A stretch of DNA of 64,000 bases from Staphylococcus sp. IVB6240 (GCF_025558425.1 NZ_CP094718.1:2046001-2110000); one strand, 5' to 3'. Counted from the stretch's first letter, positions 38,288 to 48,521 are shown. Notes: generated by a model from the sequence alone, not told the origin. Numbers and translations: made by a program.

Positions 38288-39916
38288 TTATAAATTATTA
38301 TCTTCCTCATCTTTTTCACTCACTTGTAAAATACGCAGTGAACGACGCTCAATCTTCTTAAAGCGTTCTGCACGTGTTTGTAGCGCAATGCGATCACCAG
38401 ATAAAATCATCATGAACGAAATCATAATAATAACGAAAATGACGATGAGTGGCACACCCGCGACAATCGAAGCTGTTTGTAAGATTTCAAGCGCACGCTC
38501 TCCACCAACAAGCATTAATGAGAATGGTAATAAACACAATGCAAACGCCCAGAACAAGCGGTTCATTTTAAGTGGCTCTCCTTTGACACGCAATTGCGTT
38601 GCTGCCGCTACGATATAAGAAGCCGAGTCAAACGTTGTCACTAAGAATAAAAATGCAGATAAAATGAATAACGCAATCAATACTGGCGCAAATGGTAGAT
38701 GATTGACCACTTCAATAATTGTGGCTTCTGTACCATGTGCATTTAAATATGAAACAACATCAAATTGACCTGTGATTTGTAAATATGTCGCGTAGTTCCC
38801 AAAAATACCGAAGAATAGTACACAGCCAAATGTTCCATAGACAATTGTTCCAAGGATCACTTCTTTCAACGTACGCCCTCTGGAAATACGTGCAATGAAT
38901 AGACCAATAAATGGCGCATATACAATCCACCAAGCCCAATAGAAAATCGTCCATTGTTGTGGGAAGTTCGTCTCTTCACGACCACCCACACCGCCAAATG
39001 GTTCCAACCATGTTGCCATTTGGAAGAAGTTTTTAATCATATTACCAAAACTTGTGACCGTTGTTTCCATAATAAAAATTGTCGGTCCAATAATAAAAAT
39101 AAAACCAAGTAATAGGAATGATAGCCATACATTTAAGTCACTGAGTACTTGAATACCTTTTTTCAGTCCACGATACGAACTATATGCAAAAACAATCGTA
39201 ATTCCAATTAATACACAGCTCTTCACAACCATGCTGGAACCATCGACACCAGTCAATTTCTCTAGTCCTGCAGAAATCATAGGGACACCGAGTGCCAGTG
39301 ATGTGGCAGTCCCACCGATTAAACCAAAAATAAATAAAATATCAACGAGCTTGCCAATAAAACCATCTGTTTGTCCTTTTAAAATCGGACGGCATGCTTG
39401 GCTAATTTTGAAAATCGGTTGTTTTTTAACAAAGACTAAATAACCAATGGGTAGCGCAGGCAAAACATAAATCGCCCATGCAATCGGCCCCCAATGGAAC
39501 ATGCCATACATTGTGGCATAGCTTAACGCTGTATCACTCATGGGTTCCGCACCTTGTGGCGGCCCTTGATAATAATACGCCCACTCGATGACACCCCAAT
39601 ATAAAATATCTGAACCAATACCGGCACAAAAAAGCATAGATGCCCATGCGAAATCGCTAAATTCTGGTCGATCGCTTGCACGTCCCAATGTAACCGAACC
39701 ATATTTACCGAACGCAATATATAATACAAAACAAAAAATGGTGAGACCTAACACGAGATACGTCGCACCTAAATTTGTTGTAACAAAATCATTCATCGCT
39801 ACAACGACGGAACGGCTTTGTTTTGGAAATACCATCATCGGTATAACAGCGAGTAACAATACAAACGCTGCACCGCAAAAGACGATCCAATCCATTAATT
39901 TATTATCCTTATGCAC
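38288..39916 (-). CDS. cudT: BCCT-family choline/betaine transporter
   Basis: 542 residues with about 12 membrane helices. FYWAWWIVYAPFIGLFIARISRGRT is the BCCT signature (quoted here in part: WAWWIVYAPFIGLFIARISR). Probably imports choline for BetA/BetB. GTG 39916 is taken as start because AAGGGGG lies 7 bases upstream; the ATG at 39946 lies before that site. The substrate is assigned by context; betaine import is the alternative. Confidence 0.85.
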   Translation of the reverse strand: MHKDNKLMDWIVFCGAAFVLLLAVIPMMVFPKQSRSVVVAMNDFVTTNLGATYLVLGLTIFCFVLYIAFGKYGSVTLGRASDRPEFSDFAWASMLFCAGIGSDILYWGVIEWAYYYQGPPQGAEPMSDTALSYATMYGMFHWGPIAWAIYVLPALPIGYLVFVKKQPIFKISQACRPILKGQTDGFIGKLVDILFIFGLIGGTATSLALGVPMISAGLEKLTGVDGSSMVVKSCVLIGITIVFAYSSYRGLKKGIQVLSDLNVWLSFLLLGFIFIIGPTIFIMETTVTSFGNMIKNFFQMATWLEPFGGVGGREETNFPQQWTIFYWAWWIVYAPFIGLFIARISRGRTLKEVILGTIVYGTFGCVLFFGIFGNYATYLQITGQFDVVSYLNAHGTEATIIEVVNHLPFAPVLIALFILSAFLFLVTTFDSASYIVAAATQLRVKGEPLKMNRLFWAFALCLLPFSLMLVGGERALEILQTASIVAGVPLIVIFVIIMISFMMILSGDRIALQTRAERFKKIERRSLRILQVSEKDEEDNNL

Positions 39917-40160
39917 AGTGAATCCCCCTTCATTAATCTGTAGCATGATCTGAGATAACTTCTGCTTAAGACTAACGAACTTTACATTTTAATGCAAATT
40001 AGATTCAATAACATACATATTTCATTATGAATATATATAACTAAAACACTATTTAATCATTGGTAAAACAACGGTGCAAAGTAGGTTAATAACGTTAATA
40101 AAAAACTTAACAACGTATTTTTATTCATGAATCACTAATATTTATTTATTTTAAATTTGT
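39917..40160. other. Intergenic region upstream of the BCCT gene
   Basis: About 240 A+T-rich bases. Several GTTAA/TTAAC elements occur (AGGTTAATAACGTTAATA near 40082), and similar TTAAC repeats lie upstream of betB. A regulator site is possible but I cannot define one. No gene is seen. Confidence 0.4.
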
Positions 40161-40199
40161 AAAAAAAACTACTTTTCTCAGCGTTTAAGAAAAGTAGGT
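40161..40199 (-). terminator. Terminator after MOSC gene
   Basis: CTACTTTTCT (40169-40178) pairs with AGAAAAGTAG (40188-40197); T8 tail on the minus strand. Confidence 0.85.
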
Positions 40200-40213
40200 A
40201 TATGCGTATATAT

Positions 40214-40912
40214 TTAAATATTTGGGCCATATAATCTTGAAGTGTCATCAATCGGTGTACCAGCCAATTGTTTTTCTAAGCTACTCTGCCAACTTTCAGG
40301 TGTGAATTCCGCTTCTTGTAATGCTTTTATATCGGCTTTATCCGCCTTACCTTGTAACGTATCATTCATGCGTTGGATCGACCAATCAGGGTATGGACGT
40401 TCTTGCAGTACTAATGCATCACCAGCTTGGATATACCCTTCTTGCAACACACGATAGTACCAGCCTGTCTTCCCAGTTTCTTCTAACATTTTTGCAAACT
40501 CAAGAATACCTAAACGTCGACTCGTTTTCCAACATGGGCGTCGCGGTTGAGAAACTTGTATGACTGCTTCTCCAACTTGATAAATATCATCGATGCAAAC
40601 AGTATCTTCATTCATCCCAATCACTGAGATGTTTTCGCCATTACTACCAACCGAAATCTCTTGTTCATATTGTGTGCTAAACCTAGCATAATGTTCTTCT
40701 GCATACGCAAACAAGGCTTTTTCTACGCCGCCATGATAACGCGTATCTCCAACGGCGTCACCTTGAAGTCCTTCTTTACCAAGCCATACTGGTTCAGATG
40801 TTGCTTCTTTAAAAGCCGCTGTTACCCATTTTTGCGACATCAAATCTGTCGCATTTGCGTCCCCATGTTCCTTTACTCCTCCAACATAAAGCTTTTGAAT
40901 TTGACGTGTCAT
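40214..40912 (-). CDS. MOSC domain protein (YiiM-like)
   Basis: 232 residues. QGDAVGDTRYHGGVEKALFAY and GENISVIGMNEDTVCIDD are MOSC landmarks, and QPRRPCWK carries the conserved cysteine thought to bind sulfur or molybdenum cofactor. YiiM-like proteins reduce N-hydroxylated substrates with molybdopterin. Start ATG 40912 has AAGGTG 6 bases upstream. Single gene. Confidence 0.88.
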   Translation of the reverse strand: MTRQIQKLYVGGVKEHGDANATDLMSQKWVTAAFKEATSEPVWLGKEGLQGDAVGDTRYHGGVEKALFAYAEEHYARFSTQYEQEISVGSNGENISVIGMNEDTVCIDDIYQVGEAVIQVSQPRRPCWKTSRRLGILEFAKMLEETGKTGWYYRVLQEGYIQAGDALVLQERPYPDWSIQRMNDTLQGKADKADIKALQEAEFTPESWQSSLEKQLAGTPIDDTSRLYGPNI

Positions 40913-41048
40913 CAACATCACCTTCCCTTTGCTTTTCAATTTAATAGACCATGAATATCTCTATTATCTCACAAACTTAAAACTTGTATACAACTTAGAT
41001 GCCTTATACACTATTATTAACGAATACATTTAAAGGTGGCAACAACTT

Positions 41049-41753
41049 ATGAAACACACATTATATCAACATGGCACATTAGGCACCTTAATGGCAGGTG
41101 CACTTGAAGGAACGTGCTCTATCGACACACTACTTCAACATGGTGATCATGGCATTGCGACATTAACCGGTTCCGATGGAGAAGTGATTTTTGTGGATGG
41201 ACAAGCATTCCACGCGACAACAACGGATGACAACGTACATTTACTTTCAGGTGACACACTCACACCTTACGCATCTGTCTCAAAATTCTCGGCAGACACG
41301 ACATTTGAAGCAACTGCCTCAAATCACGAAACCTTATATCAACAAATTCGTGAACGCATGCTCAGTGAAAACTTATTTGCAATGATTAAAATTAAAGGGA
41401 CATTTAGCCATATGCATGTACGTATCATGCCAAAACAAGATCCACCATATACGCGTTTGATCACCTCTGCTCAAGCGCAACCTGAATATCATCGTCAACA
41501 TATTTCAGGTACGATTGTTGCAGTTTACACGCCAGAAGTCTTCCACGGTATTGGCGCTGCCGGCTTCCATGCACACTTTATCTCAGAAGACCAAACATTT
41601 GTAGGACATATTCTTGGTTTTGATCTCGCGGAAGGTACCGTCCAAATTCAAAACTGTGCAACCTTTGAACAACACCTCTCAACCGAACCAAGCTTCCTCA
41701 ATAAAACATTCGACTATCAAGATATCGCCGAAGACATCCGCCAAGCAGAATAA
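41049..41753 (+). CDS. budA: Alpha-acetolactate decarboxylase
   Basis: 234 residues. Converts acetolactate to acetoin. GFHAHFISEDQTFVGHILGFD supplies three zinc-binding histidines (shown in part: GFHAHFI, VGHILGFD), and HVRIMPKQ is a family segment. AAAGGTGG lies before ATG 41049. The acetolactate synthase gene is not in this window. Confidence 0.93.
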   Translation: MKHTLYQHGTLGTLMAGALEGTCSIDTLLQHGDHGIATLTGSDGEVIFVDGQAFHATTTDDNVHLLSGDTLTPYASVSKFSADTTFEATASNHETLYQQIRERMLSENLFAMIKIKGTFSHMHVRIMPKQDPPYTRLITSAQAQPEYHRQHISGTIVAVYTPEVFHGIGAAGFHAHFISEDQTFVGHILGFDLAEGTVQIQNCATFEQHLSTEPSFLNKTFDYQDIAEDIRQAE

Positions 41754-41754
41754 A

Positions 41755-41805
41755 CGTGGTTATGAAAGGAGGCGTTTGGGGTTAAGCAGAACCTAAGCAA
41801 TTCCC
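41755..41805. repeat. Copy of the GAGGTTATGA-type dispersed repeat
   Basis: GTGGTTATGAAAGGAGG followed by GTTAAGCAGAACCTAAG resembles the units at 1577-1762. Confidence 0.5.
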
Positions 41806-41824
41806 TTTCAATATCCTCATAAAC

Positions 41825-41857
41825 AAAAGCCCATTCATTACGTGTGAATGGGCTTTG
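41825..41857. terminator. Bidirectional terminator between budA and alkaline phosphatase
   Basis: AAAGCCCATTCA pairs with TGAATGGGCTTT. Confidence 0.88.
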
Positions 41858-41859
41858 TT

Positions 41860-43278
41860 TCACGATTCTTTTTCGTAAAAACTAAAGATATGTTGTGCAT
41901 TCTCTACATTATTCATATTCCCGCGAAAAGCTTCAGCACCCGGTCCATAAGCATACGTATTCGTATCTACACCTGTATGTCCAGATGATGTCCAGCCTGT
42001 TTTCGAAGCATCGTTAATTGGCTGTTGAATAGCATCTTGTAATGCTTGATACTGTTGTTCGTATTCCTCTTCATCTTTCTTTTTGTCCAATTTACTAAGT
42101 CTATCTGCTGCTTGTTTCATTTTTTCAATCGCTTTTGTATCTACATCAAATCCGTATCCAGCTTTCACTGTGTCTTCTATTGATTCCCCTGCCGCAATCT
42201 GTTCTGTCATCCATTGTGCTGAATGTTTCATGTTGCGTATCGGCTCTGCATCCCATGCATATTCGCCGTCTTTCCCTACTGACAATCCGCCTGTTGAATG
42301 ATCAGCTGTCGCTACAACGAGTGTATCAGGATTCGATTTTGCATAAGCCATTGCATCTTCAAATGCCTTTTCAAAACCTGACATTTCTGACATCACACCT
42401 GTCACATCATGTGTATGTCCTTGTTTATCAATAGACGCACCTTCTACCATTAAGAAAAAGCCATCGCCATCTTTAGATAAACGGTCCAACGCAGATTTTT
42501 GCATCTCTGCTAAGCTCGGATCATCATCTGGCGCATCAATTTGTAGTGGCATATTCTCATCTGCAAAAATACCTAGCACTTGTTCACTGTCTGATTCAGC
42601 GAGGCTTTCCTTATTTGTTACGACATCATAGCCATCTTTTTCAAACTGTTTATCCAAATTTCCATTTTCTTTTCCAAAATATTTCGCACCACCACCCAGT
42701 AGTACGTCTACTTTATGTTCACCTTGAATACGTTGATCATAAAACTGTTTGGCAATATCATTTTTTTGATCTCGATCTGCCACATGTGATGCATAGGCAG
42801 CAGGTGTTGCATCAGTCAACTCTGCTGTCTTTACTAATCCTGTTGATTTACCGATAGACTTTGCACGTTCTAATACGGTCTCTACTTTTTGCTTATTAGC
42901 ATCGACACCAATTGCTCCGTTATATGTTTTATGTCCAGAACTAATTGCTGTCCCTGCTGCAGCTGAATCTGTCACATTGTCTTTTTCATCTGCAGAATAT
43001 GTACGTTGACTTCCTACTAAATAATCATCAAAAGCGGTTTCTTCCATCTCTTCTGTATCAGGATTATCAGCAAAATATCGATAAGCTGTTTGGTATGACG
43101 GCCCCATGCCATCTCCAACTAAAAATATAATATTCTTAGGATTTTCTTTATCACCATAAACCTGTACTTGATCTTTCTGTTGCGTATTGGCTTGCGCTTC
43201 AGGTGCTGCTCCTACGATTGATGCGCTCACCAATGAACTTGCAATCATGATATGACTCAAAGTTGAACGTAACTTCAT
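41860..43278 (-). CDS. Secreted alkaline phosphatase
   Basis: 472 residues. Signal peptide about 1-30 (IMIASSLVSASIVGAAPEAQA). IIFLVGDGMG binds metal, NVTDSAAAGTAISSG carries the phosphoserine, VATADHSTGGLS and SSGHTGVDTNTYAYGPGAE hold further metal ligands. Releases phosphate outside the cell. Upstream, CTTCAAA occurs twice 11 bp apart, loosely like a PhoP box. Confidence 0.93.
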   Translation of the reverse strand: MKLRSTLSHIMIASSLVSASIVGAAPEAQANTQQKDQVQVYGDKENPKNIIFLVGDGMGPSYQTAYRYFADNPDTEEMEETAFDDYLVGSQRTYSADEKDNVTDSAAAGTAISSGHKTYNGAIGVDANKQKVETVLERAKSIGKSTGLVKTAELTDATPAAYASHVADRDQKNDIAKQFYDQRIQGEHKVDVLLGGGAKYFGKENGNLDKQFEKDGYDVVTNKESLAESDSEQVLGIFADENMPLQIDAPDDDPSLAEMQKSALDRLSKDGDGFFLMVEGASIDKQGHTHDVTGVMSEMSGFEKAFEDAMAYAKSNPDTLVVATADHSTGGLSVGKDGEYAWDAEPIRNMKHSAQWMTEQIAAGESIEDTVKAGYGFDVDTKAIEKMKQAADRLSKLDKKKDEEEYEQQYQALQDAIQQPINDASKTGWTSSGHTGVDTNTYAYGPGAEAFRGNMNNVENAQHIFSFYEKES

Positions 43279-43467
43279 GCTTCAAAACCCCTTTTCAAAT
43301 ATTAGATTCAACGTCATTGTAATCAAATAATTTGAAGAAACTTTGAAGTAAATATAAAGATTTTGTTAAGACGGCGCTGCTATAACGTTCCACATGAAAC
43401 ATTTATAGCTAGCCATACAAAAAGGAAGACTCCCCGCTCTATGACGGTAGCCTCCCCTCATGATGTG

Positions 43468-45036
43468 TTATTCACTAAATGAACGTCTAAAAATAATGGT
43501 TAATATTAATATCACAACCGAAGCTAATGCAGCAGTTAAAAATACCGGCATAAATGCAGTTGTAGCCACAGCATCTAAACCTTGCATCAACGCTTGACGA
43601 ACTGGAGTATTCGGCATTGTTTCAAGTTTCTGCCACAAAGCATACGTACTACCATTCACTTGTTCCACTTGAGACATCCATTGTTGCGGAACATCTTGTT
43701 GTGATAGATGTCGTTCTTTTAACGCTTCTGTCACTTTTAACACCGTTTGACTAAATCCTAATTGAATAAGTGTCGCAAAAAGTGTTGGTGCGATGGTAAT
43801 CCCCATTTGTCGTGAAACAGATAACGTCGCAATGACTGTACTATTACGATCATCACCATAACCTGCCGTCCGTGTCGCTAATACCGTCATCGGTGCACCG
43901 ATTGTAAAACCAAATCCTAACCCTGCTATGATGGAAAAGATAAGGAATGTCATAACACCTGTTGTGAGTAGCGCTAGACCACCGTAGCCTAAAATACTAA
44001 TCAGACTGGCAACCACCAATGCAAAGACGGGACCTTTTTTATCGACCATACGGCCACCCATCGATGCACCAACACCAGAAGCAAGTGCAAGTGGTGTGAG
44101 CCAAAAGCCACTGTCTGCCGCACTGACATGTAGAACATTTTCTACAAAGGATGGAATAAAGATAATGGCACCAATCAACATTCCTGAACAAATACCCATG
44201 ACGAGAATCGCTGAAAATGTTGGGTTACGTAATAATGTGTATGGTAGAAACGCATCGACATTTTTACCTTCATTACGTTTTTCAATCCAAATCATCACGG
44301 CATATCCAAGAATAGCTAATACGAAGAAAGCAACAACAGACCAACGCATTGTACTACTCATCGCACTTGCTGCTCGAATATTATAAATACCGAACATCAC
44401 GAATAATGTAGAAAGTGAGAACATGATAATCGCATAGGTATCCATTTTCTTTTGTACAGGGCGTTGTGTTTCCGTCATTTTCAACATCACAAATATTGTA
44501 ATAAACACTGCGATTGGCACATTAATCAAGAACAGCCAGTGCCATGTTCCTGTTAGCTTGATAAGTAAACTTCCTAAGTTCGGACCAAGAACAGAAGCAA
44601 TTCCATTCATCGCACCTAATGCCCCTAACATCGTTCCTTGCTTAGTACGATCATAGGTTGAAATGAAGTGGGCACTCGCAATCACGAAGAGGCCACCTCC
44701 ACCGAGTGATTGAATAAGACGAGCGATAATGAAAAATGTATAGTTAGGGCTTAACGCGACAAGTAGTGAACCTACTCCGAATAGGGCCACTTCAATAATA
44801 TAGACCTTCTTACGTCCATACATATCCGCCAACTTACCGGCAATCGGTGTTGCGACTGCCATCCCTAATGTGTAAATGGCAATCCCCCATGCCCCCATCT
44901 GAGGTTGTATTTCAAACGACTGATTAATCTTCGTTAACGCTGCACTAATAATCCCGTTATCCAGTGCAGCCATAAATACACCGATAAGTAATAGTAGTGC
45001 TACAAAATTAAACTTAGTTTCTTTAACTGATTCCAC
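43468..45036 (-). CDS. MFS exporter, DHA2 (14-helix) drug efflux type
   Basis: 522 residues. FMAALDNGIISAAL (motif D1) and GKLADMYGRKKVY (motif A) are typical of QacA/LmrS-like DHA2 proton-drug antiporters; about 14 hydrophobic helices are seen. A GTG at 45036 is preferred because GGGAGG lies 8 bases upstream, while the ATG at 45057 precedes that site. The substrate is unknown. An AATACTA/TAGTATT inverted repeat lies in the promoter region. Confidence 0.88.
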   Translation of the reverse strand: MESVKETKFNFVALLLLIGVFMAALDNGIISAALTKINQSFEIQPQMGAWGIAIYTLGMAVATPIAGKLADMYGRKKVYIIEVALFGVGSLLVALSPNYTFFIIARLIQSLGGGGLFVIASAHFISTYDRTKQGTMLGALGAMNGIASVLGPNLGSLLIKLTGTWHWLFLINVPIAVFITIFVMLKMTETQRPVQKKMDTYAIIMFSLSTLFVMFGIYNIRAASAMSSTMRWSVVAFFVLAILGYAVMIWIEKRNEGKNVDAFLPYTLLRNPTFSAILVMGICSGMLIGAIIFIPSFVENVLHVSAADSGFWLTPLALASGVGASMGGRMVDKKGPVFALVVASLISILGYGGLALLTTGVMTFLIFSIIAGLGFGFTIGAPMTVLATRTAGYGDDRNSTVIATLSVSRQMGITIAPTLFATLIQLGFSQTVLKVTEALKERHLSQQDVPQQWMSQVEQVNGSTYALWQKLETMPNTPVRQALMQGLDAVATTAFMPVFLTAALASVVILILTIIFRRSFSE

Positions 45037-45065
45037 TCGACTATCCTCCCGCATCATTTGTCTTA

Positions 45066-45090
45066 ATACTACTACTTTGCGATAGTATTG
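45066..45090. promoter_or_regulatory. Inverted repeat upstream of the MFS gene
   Basis: AATACTA-N11-TAGTATT lies just upstream of the exporter. It could be an operator for an unlinked regulator. Confidence 0.35.
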
Positions 45091-45107
45091 TGAACAGACA
45101 TATATAA

Positions 45108-45160
45108 AATGACTACATTCTTCACCGCTTCACCTGCGACGATAACGTAGTCATTCTAAA
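45108..45160 (-). terminator. Terminator after methyltransferase gene
   Basis: AATGACTAC pairs with GTAGTCATT around a large loop; T-rich tail on the minus strand. Confidence 0.7.
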
Positions 45161-45177
45161 ATAGAACTATGGATTTT

Positions 45178-45939
45178 CTATTGTACTTTATGTGCTGCGT
45201 GTACAATATAATTCAAGCCATCTTTGTGACGCTTAAATGTTTTGAACATGCGCATAAACATCGGTCTATTTTCTTTTTTAAGTGCATTTTTAACAATCTT
45301 CAATGTCCCTTTGACACCTTCATCATAAATCATCCCTTTTGGCGTCATTAATGTCATCGGTCCGTGTTGTGTTTCAATATTGTTAAAACCAGCTTGCGTA
45401 TAGAGTTCATGCCATTTTTCTTTTAATTGTGGTGATACATTCACATTGATTGCTTCTGACAAGTCATTGATGATTTCTGTTTCTTTAGAAGGGACTTGAA
45501 TAACAATATCATGTGTTAGCAATACACCGCCAGGCTTTAAGACACGATAGTATTCATTCAGCGCTTGCTGCTTCGCCTTAACAGGCAACATTGTCAACAT
45601 GGCTTCATTCAATACAATATCAAAACTATTGTCATCAAATGGCAAGTTCATCGCATTTGCCTGTTGTAGATGAATCTTATCTGACAACCCTGCTGCCGCT
45701 ACATTCTTTTCACCTTGTGCCAATGCTGTTTTATTCAAGTCGATTCCTTCAATTTGGCATCCATATGTCTTTGCTAAATGAATCGATGTTGTACACATGT
45801 TACATGCGACTTCCAACACCTTTTTCTCTGAAGTAAACTGTCCTTTATCAATTAACCAATCTGTCGCTAATTTTCCACCTGGACGTAATCTTGTTTTACC
45901 AAGTTTCGCTAAAAATGTGTGACCTGCTTCTTTTCTCAT
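45178..45939 (-). CDS. Class I SAM-dependent methyltransferase under a Fur box
   Basis: 253 residues. VLEVACNMCTTSIHLAKTYG is motif I of the SAM fold but reads VACNMCT in place of the usual GxGxG glycines; FDIVLNEAMLTMLP and YRVLKPGGVLLTHD are motifs II-III of UbiE/COQ5-like small-molecule methyltransferases. The cysteine-containing motif I is unusual. A Fur box covers its promoter, so it should be made under iron starvation. The substrate is unknown. Confidence 0.85.
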   Translation of the reverse strand: MRKEAGHTFLAKLGKTRLRPGGKLATDWLIDKGQFTSEKKVLEVACNMCTTSIHLAKTYGCQIEGIDLNKTALAQGEKNVAAAGLSDKIHLQQANAMNLPFDDNSFDIVLNEAMLTMLPVKAKQQALNEYYRVLKPGGVLLTHDIVIQVPSKETEIINDLSEAINVNVSPQLKEKWHELYTQAGFNNIETQHGPMTLMTPKGMIYDEGVKGTLKIVKNALKKENRPMFMRMFKTFKRHKDGLNYIVHAAHKVQ

Positions 45940-45957
45940 CGTACCACCCTCTTAATT

Positions 45958-45979
45958 GATAATGATTATCATTATTATA
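45958..45979 (-). promoter_or_regulatory. Fur box overlapping the -10 of the methyltransferase promoter
   Basis: GATAATGATTATCATTATT (45958-45976) matches the 19-bp Fur consensus at all but one position when the central base is W. A minus-strand TATAAT (45979-45974) overlaps it, with AGGACA as a possible -35. Confidence 0.85.
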
Positions 45980-46097
45980 CCATGCCTAAAAAATATCTGT
46001 CCTACTTATTTTATGGCGAATTTATGAACGTATGAATTCGTGATTTTTTGAAACAAGTCACTTATGATAGAAGTATTACGAATAAAGGAGCTAACTT

Positions 46098-47039
46098 ATG
46101 AAACCTGTTTACTTTAACCATGACGGTGGCGTAGATGACTTAATCTCACTCTTCTTACTATTACATATGGAGAATGTCGAAGTGATTGGCGTTAGTGCCA
46201 TTGGGGCCGACTGCTATGTCGAGCCCGCTGAAAGTGCCTCTCGCAAAATCATCAATCGCTTCAGCCATTATCCGATTGATGTCGCAACTTCTTATGAACG
46301 TGGTAAAAACCAATTCCCAAAAGATTGGCGCATGCACGCCTTCTTTATGGATGCCTTACCAATTATCAATGAAAGATACCCTATCCAATCACAAGCACTA
46401 AAAAATCATGCTTATGAAGATATCATTCAAAAAGTACAATCATCTCAACAACCCGTTACATTGTTATTCACTGGACCATTAACTGACCTTGTAAAAGCTT
46501 TAGATGTCGCATCAGACATTGCAAACAATATTGAACGTCTTGTATGGATGGGTGGTACATTTTTAGAAAGAGGCAATGTGGAAGAACCTGAACATGACGG
46601 TACCGCTGAATGGAATGCTTTCTGGGATCCAGAAGCTGTCGCACGTGTTTTTGAAACAGATATCCCAATTGATATGGTTGCTTTGGAAAGCACTAACCAA
46701 GTGCCACTCACAACAGCCATTCGTCAGTATTGGGCTGACCAACGTGAACATACAGGTGTCGACTTTTTAGGTGTAAGTTATGCAGCAGTTCCACCATTAA
46801 CACACTTCCAAACAAACTCAACATATTTCTTATGGGATGTACTGACAACAGCTTATACCGGCAAACCAGACCTTGTCCGTCAAAAAACGGTTCATGCTTC
46901 TGTGATCACACATGGTCCTAGTCAAGGACGTACGTATTTAGACGAAGAAAACGGACGCCCACTTAATCTCGTCTATCATGTTGACCACGATGTCTTTTTC
47001 TCATACATTACTGATCTTGCTAAAAAAGCACGTGATTAA
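46098..47039 (+). CDS. Nucleoside hydrolase (IunH family)
   Basis: 313 residues. NHDGGVDDLISLF replaces the common DTDPGxDDA calcium-binding motif but keeps the key aspartates. LLFTGPLTDLVKAL and WMGGTF are family segments, and NAFWDPEAVARVF is the active-site helix. Cleaves ribonucleosides to base and ribose; specificity unknown. AAGGAG lies before ATG 46098. Confidence 0.9.
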   Translation: MKPVYFNHDGGVDDLISLFLLLHMENVEVIGVSAIGADCYVEPAESASRKIINRFSHYPIDVATSYERGKNQFPKDWRMHAFFMDALPIINERYPIQSQALKNHAYEDIIQKVQSSQQPVTLLFTGPLTDLVKALDVASDIANNIERLVWMGGTFLERGNVEEPEHDGTAEWNAFWDPEAVARVFETDIPIDMVALESTNQVPLTTAIRQYWADQREHTGVDFLGVSYAAVPPLTHFQTNSTYFLWDVLTTAYTGKPDLVRQKTVHASVITHGPSQGRTYLDEENGRPLNLVYHVDHDVFFSYITDLAKKARD

Positions 47040-47044
47040 GACAA

Positions 47045-47086
47045 AAAAATGGATTGTTGATTCTGTAATGTCAACAATCCATTTTT
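47045..47086. terminator. Terminator between nucleoside hydrolase and the alb-like island
   Basis: AAAAATGGATTGTTGA pairs with TCAACAATCCATTTTT; bidirectional. Confidence 0.9.
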
Positions 47087-47098
47087 ATTTATATAATT

Positions 47099-48521
47099 TT
47101 ATGCAATTTCCTTTTTGCATTTCCTTTTTAGTAAAACACTAATAACCCAAAATATAAGATTCTGTATGAGGAAAAATATGACCACCTCTCTCTTAACATA
47201 TATCAAAATTATAATTGGAAAAATAGTAGGCACTAATAACCTTAGAATTTTTTGATTTATTTTCTGTTTAAAGAATTTGTATAGCATGAAGTAAGAAGTG
47301 ACTATAAATACAATTGATATAGGTAAGAACTCGTAAAGCGAAATTTTTAACCTAAATTCCGATACTACACTAATAAAAATTCCATATACTAACACATTTA
47401 TCAAAAGTGTTAGTAGTATTTGTTGCTTTGTAGGAACTTTTAATCGAGGGAATATCATATCAAATCTCAATCTAATAAAGTTCACAATTGATAATATAAC
47501 AATTAGCTTAATAAGTAATAGGTCTAATTCTTCTTGAAATAACAACGTACTTGTTACCACAATACTGATTAGTAGAACCTGTGATATTATCGTCATAAAT
47601 AAAAATTTAAAAATGAAGATTCTTCTCTTTACAAATGGCATATAGCCTGCCAATCTTTGTAATTCTTTATCCGAAGAAAACAAGAGATTCAATGGACTTA
47701 TTGAAGATATAATTAATAATAACAAAAAGTACTTTATTCCAAATTCTATATTAATTTCATTCATAATTTCTATATTGTAATTTATGATATTAAGAAAGAT
47801 TAACATACCTATTATTCCAATTATATTTGGTTTTTCCGAAAAAAACTTTTTAATCTCCCATTTAAAAATTGATATTTTTCTTTTTTTAACTATTCGAACT
47901 ATCCTCTGTCCGTTCTTATTGAAGGTGATACCATTAATTAATGCAGAAGTACTTATTAAAATAAAAAACAGTATTACATTACTTGCTATTTGATAAAAAA
48001 AGATACTTAAAATTAATGTTATCAATAATAAAAGTGCCATATACTTTCTTTGATATTCATACAGTAAGATACAAATGTGTTGAGAAATAATAATCAAAAC
48101 CATAAATACTAAGACCATTAACACACTTTCAAATAAACTAATACTATCTATTAGATAAGCATATATAGGTAACACAAATAAATAAATAAGTCTTTTACCT
48201 GTTATATTAACGAATATATATATTTAATGTTGTCAAAACTTTCTTGTTTTCAATAGGTATATAACTAAAAAGTCTATATATATCACTTTTACGAAATGAA
48301 TTCCAATAGATATTAGTTAATAAAATTGAAGGTATTATGATAGCAAATCTAAAATAATTAGAGGTTAGTATATTAACACTATCTGAATATCTTCCTATTA
48401 TATAGAACTCGAAAATTAATAAAATAATAATACCGATTAAATTTCTAAAAATAATACCTTTCCTGGATTTACTTCCATAATAAGAAAAAAGTAATTTGGG
48501 ATACCCATTATTTTTTATCAT
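47099..48521 (-). pseudogene. AlbD-like ABC transporter permease, split by a frameshift
   Basis: Two frames, 48521-48207 (104 codons) and the rest to 47099, join if one base is lost or two gained in the (AT)n tract at 48213-48224; the product would be about 474 residues with 10 or more hydrophobic helices and almost no charged loops. The first frame overlaps the ATPase end by 14 bases, so they were co-translated. Position after an AlbB/AlbC pair suggests AlbD, an export or immunity permease. Whether the break is real is unknown. Confidence 0.7.

Noticed and set aside
37475..40010. Shared TTCGTTA motif upstream of betB and the BCCT gene as a CudC operator
   Set aside because: Seven bases with no clear palindrome, easily due to chance in A+T-rich DNA.
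43279..43340. PhoP box upstream of alkaline phosphatase
   Set aside because: Only two CTTCAAA repeats 11 bp apart; they differ from the TTAACA-type consensus.
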